DNA of 14,924 nucleotides from Methylococcaceae bacterium UBA7658 (lineage in GTDB: Bacteria; Pseudomonadota; Gammaproteobacteria; Methylococcales; Methylomonadaceae). The notes beneath the pieces are model-generated. The model did not search any database, was not told where the DNA came from, and saw only the letters and a program-made list of their open reading frames with translations. Both the position numbers and the translations under genes were made by a program. Location of the stretch: the NCBI GenBank assembly GCA_002483425.1, contig DLHW01000071.1:10843-25766 (forward strand), in the 5' to 3' direction. Every line of letters begins with the position of its first letter. Within the stretch, counting starts at the first letter, position 1. Shown one piece after another: positions 13,704 through 14,924 of this stretch.

Positions 13704-13967
13704 ATGCCACTTTCTCATGTTTATGACACCTACGTAAAGACGGCGCAAGGCCGGATTATGCATTTCGATGTCGTCTTGGACGAACAAGACAACGAAAAAG
13801 CGTTGGCTTACGCTAAAGCGTGGTTAACGAGTATCGGCCATTCCGATGCCGTGGTAACTCAAGAGAACTGCGCTTTTTGCCATAGCGCCGAAGCTCCACC
13901 GGATTTGCGCAAGCAAATAGATAGCCAAGGCTATGCGATTTATAAATTGGAAGGCTGTCCTAAATAA
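13704..13967 (+). CDS. DUF2024 family protein
   Basis: This 87-residue soluble protein has the DUF2024 pattern throughout: HVYDTYVKTAQGRIMHFDVVL, EKALAYAKAWL, VTQENCAFCHSAEAPPDL and GYAIYKLEGCP. Cys56-x2-Cys59-His60 and Cys85 are conserved-looking and could bind a metal, but the family's biochemical role is unknown. The length is typical. GGAATG lies just before the ATG. It is the first of three genes on the same strand (56 bases to the next) and is divergent from the MarR regulator 204 bases away. Confidence 0.85.
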   Translation: MPLSHVYDTYVKTAQGRIMHFDVVLDEQDNEKALAYAKAWLTSIGHSDAVVTQENCAFCHSAEAPPDLRKQIDSQGYAIYKLEGCPK

Positions 13968-14023
13968 ATTTTCGCGTTATCATAATCTCCGATTATTTTT
14001 TATGTTTTCATAGTGAAACGCCG

Positions 14024-14230
14024 ATGTACAGCGGGGACGAAACCATTCAATCGCCTTGTGTTAGGCGTTGTTGTCTGGACGAAGACGATATTTGCGTGGG
14101 GTGTTTCCGATCGTTACCGGAAGTCGTTGCCTGGGCGGATGCGAGTAATGCAATGAGACTTTTAATGTTAGAGAACGCAAAAAACCGGCGGCTGGCTTAT
14201 CGGGAAAAATACAAGGGTTTTTGCGGTTAG
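14024..14230 (+). CDS. DUF1289 cysteine-motif small protein
   Basis: This 68-residue protein has the DUF1289 signature SPCVRRCCLDEDDICVGCFR (residues 10-29) followed by EVVAWADAS, the typical W after the last cysteine pair. Cys12, Cys16, Cys24 and Cys27 could hold an iron-sulfur cluster or zinc, and Cys17 and Cys67 are additional. DUF1289 proteins are widespread small proteins of unestablished role. The ribosome-binding site is weak (GTGAA about 10 bases upstream). It lies between DUF2024 (56 bases) and dhaL (42 bases), compatible with one transcript. Confidence 0.85.
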   Translation: MYSGDETIQSPCVRRCCLDEDDICVGCFRSLPEVVAWADASNAMRLLMLENAKNRRLAYREKYKGFCG

Positions 14231-14272
14231 CCTTATAATCGTGGACTTTCGGCCATTAAGCAGGTTCGTATT

Positions 14273-14890
14273 ATGTCGCAATCAACCAGCATCATTCCCA
14301 GCCTTATAGCCGCCGTCGCCAAAACGATTGAAAACCATGCGGAGGCGCTAACCGGATTAGACCAGGCGATCGGGGACGGGGATCATGTCAGTAATTTACA
14401 GCGCGGACTTCAGGCCTTGACGGCCCAAAGCGAAGTTTTAAGTCAGCTCGACTGGCAAGCCGCGTTACAGAAAATGGGAATGACGGTATTGTCGTCCATC
14501 GGCGGGGCTTCCGGTTCGCTTTACGGCACTTTATTCATCGCCTTGAGCAAAAATCTGCAAAATCAGCCATTGACGCAAGCAGCGCTGGCGGGAGCGTTTT
14601 TGAAAGCGGTGGAAGCCGTCAAGCAACGCGGTAAAGCGGAGAGAGGCGAAAAAACCATGCTCGATGTACTGATTCCGGTAGCCAAACGCTTCTATCAGGA
14701 CAGCGGCAAGCCGGATATCCTGGATCAGCTTAAACAAACGGCGGAGGAAGGCGCCGAGTCGACCCGTGATATGATCGCCACCAAAGGCCGTGCATCCTTT
14801 CTGGGCGAACGTTCGAAAGGGCACATCGACGCCGGCGCAAAAAGCAGTCAATTGATGATTTGCACTGTGATCGATGTGTTAAAAGGCTAA
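14273..14890 (+). CDS. dhaL: dihydroxyacetone kinase subunit DhaL (ADP-binding)
   Basis: This 205-residue protein is full length for DhaL, the nucleotide-binding subunit that phosphorylates dihydroxyacetone held by DhaK. The Mg-ADP aspartates are present in LDQAIGDGDH (Asp30, Asp35, Asp37, the same numbering as Escherichia coli DhaL). GGASGSLYGT (77-86) binds nucleotide phosphate, followed by RGEKTMLD (124-131) and GRASFLGERSKGHIDAGAKS (172-191). Two departures from the usual motifs are Val39 where glycine normally follows DH, and Ser82 in place of proline in GGASGP. No dhaK or dhaM is inside the window; the next gene starts beyond 14924. AGCAGG lies about 9 bases before the ATG. A DhaL domain can also work in DhaL-like proteins with other partners, so the substrate is uncertain. 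Confidence 0.88.
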   Translation: MSQSTSIIPSLIAAVAKTIENHAEALTGLDQAIGDGDHVSNLQRGLQALTAQSEVLSQLDWQAALQKMGMTVLSSIGGASGSLYGTLFIALSKNLQNQPLTQAALAGAFLKAVEAVKQRGKAERGEKTMLDVLIPVAKRFYQDSGKPDILDQLKQTAEEGAESTRDMIATKGRASFLGERSKGHIDAGAKSSQLMICTVIDVLKG

Positions 14891-14924
14891 AACCCGTAAA
14901 ATCGCCGAAATATAATTCAGCAAC

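Noticed and set aside
13581..13787. 68-codon minus-strand ORF
   Set aside because: It overlaps the start of the well-supported DUF2024 gene antisense and has no recognisable features.

Overview
The window looks like chromosomal DNA of a gammaproteobacterium, most likely a methanotroph of the Methylococcales. This is inferred from protein style (a second-type EF-G, NDH-2, DUF2380, DUF2024, GloVer-repeat protein, DhaL), the moderate GC content and the gene-poor, repeat-littered left half. No rRNA, tRNA, CRISPR array, intact insertion sequence or phage gene was found.

Left part (1-5067): sparse and eroded. It opens with what looks like the decayed 3' end of a dsbA-type gene, followed by a cluster of short repeats around the box GCATATC. 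Two exported or surface-type proteins follow, each isolated in long non-coding DNA. The first (799-2301) has a signal peptide, about seven GloVer repeats and a C-terminal IPT/TIG-like domain. The second (3079-4410) is the most unusual item in the window. Its N-terminal third resembles an FG-GAP/RTX protein. This is joined in frame to a complete signal peptide plus right-handed beta-helix domain, with GC rising from about 43% to about 55% at the joint. The gaps hold degenerate palindromic repeats and two doubtful mini-ORFs.

Middle part (5068-11081): a metallophosphoesterase on the minus strand, then a full-length EF-G of the second paralogue type, standing alone with a strong stem-loop terminator. 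After a 600-base gap of decayed repeats, a MOSC-domain protein (minus) and a type II NADH dehydrogenase (plus) are divergently arranged over a 169-base region containing an inverted repeat.

Right part (11082-14924): compact. A YcxB-like membrane protein and a SLATT/DUF4231 membrane protein converge. A secreted DUF2380 protein converges on a MarR-type regulator that has an extra C-terminal cysteine cluster. The regulator is divergent from a three-gene run (DUF2024, DUF1289, DhaL), and a 19-base imperfect palindrome lies between them. A plausible reading is that a metal- or thiol-sensing MarR protein controls itself and perhaps the run of small cysteine-containing proteins and DhaL. That is inference from layout only. 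Gene functions were assigned by recognising family motifs by eye; no database search was possible.
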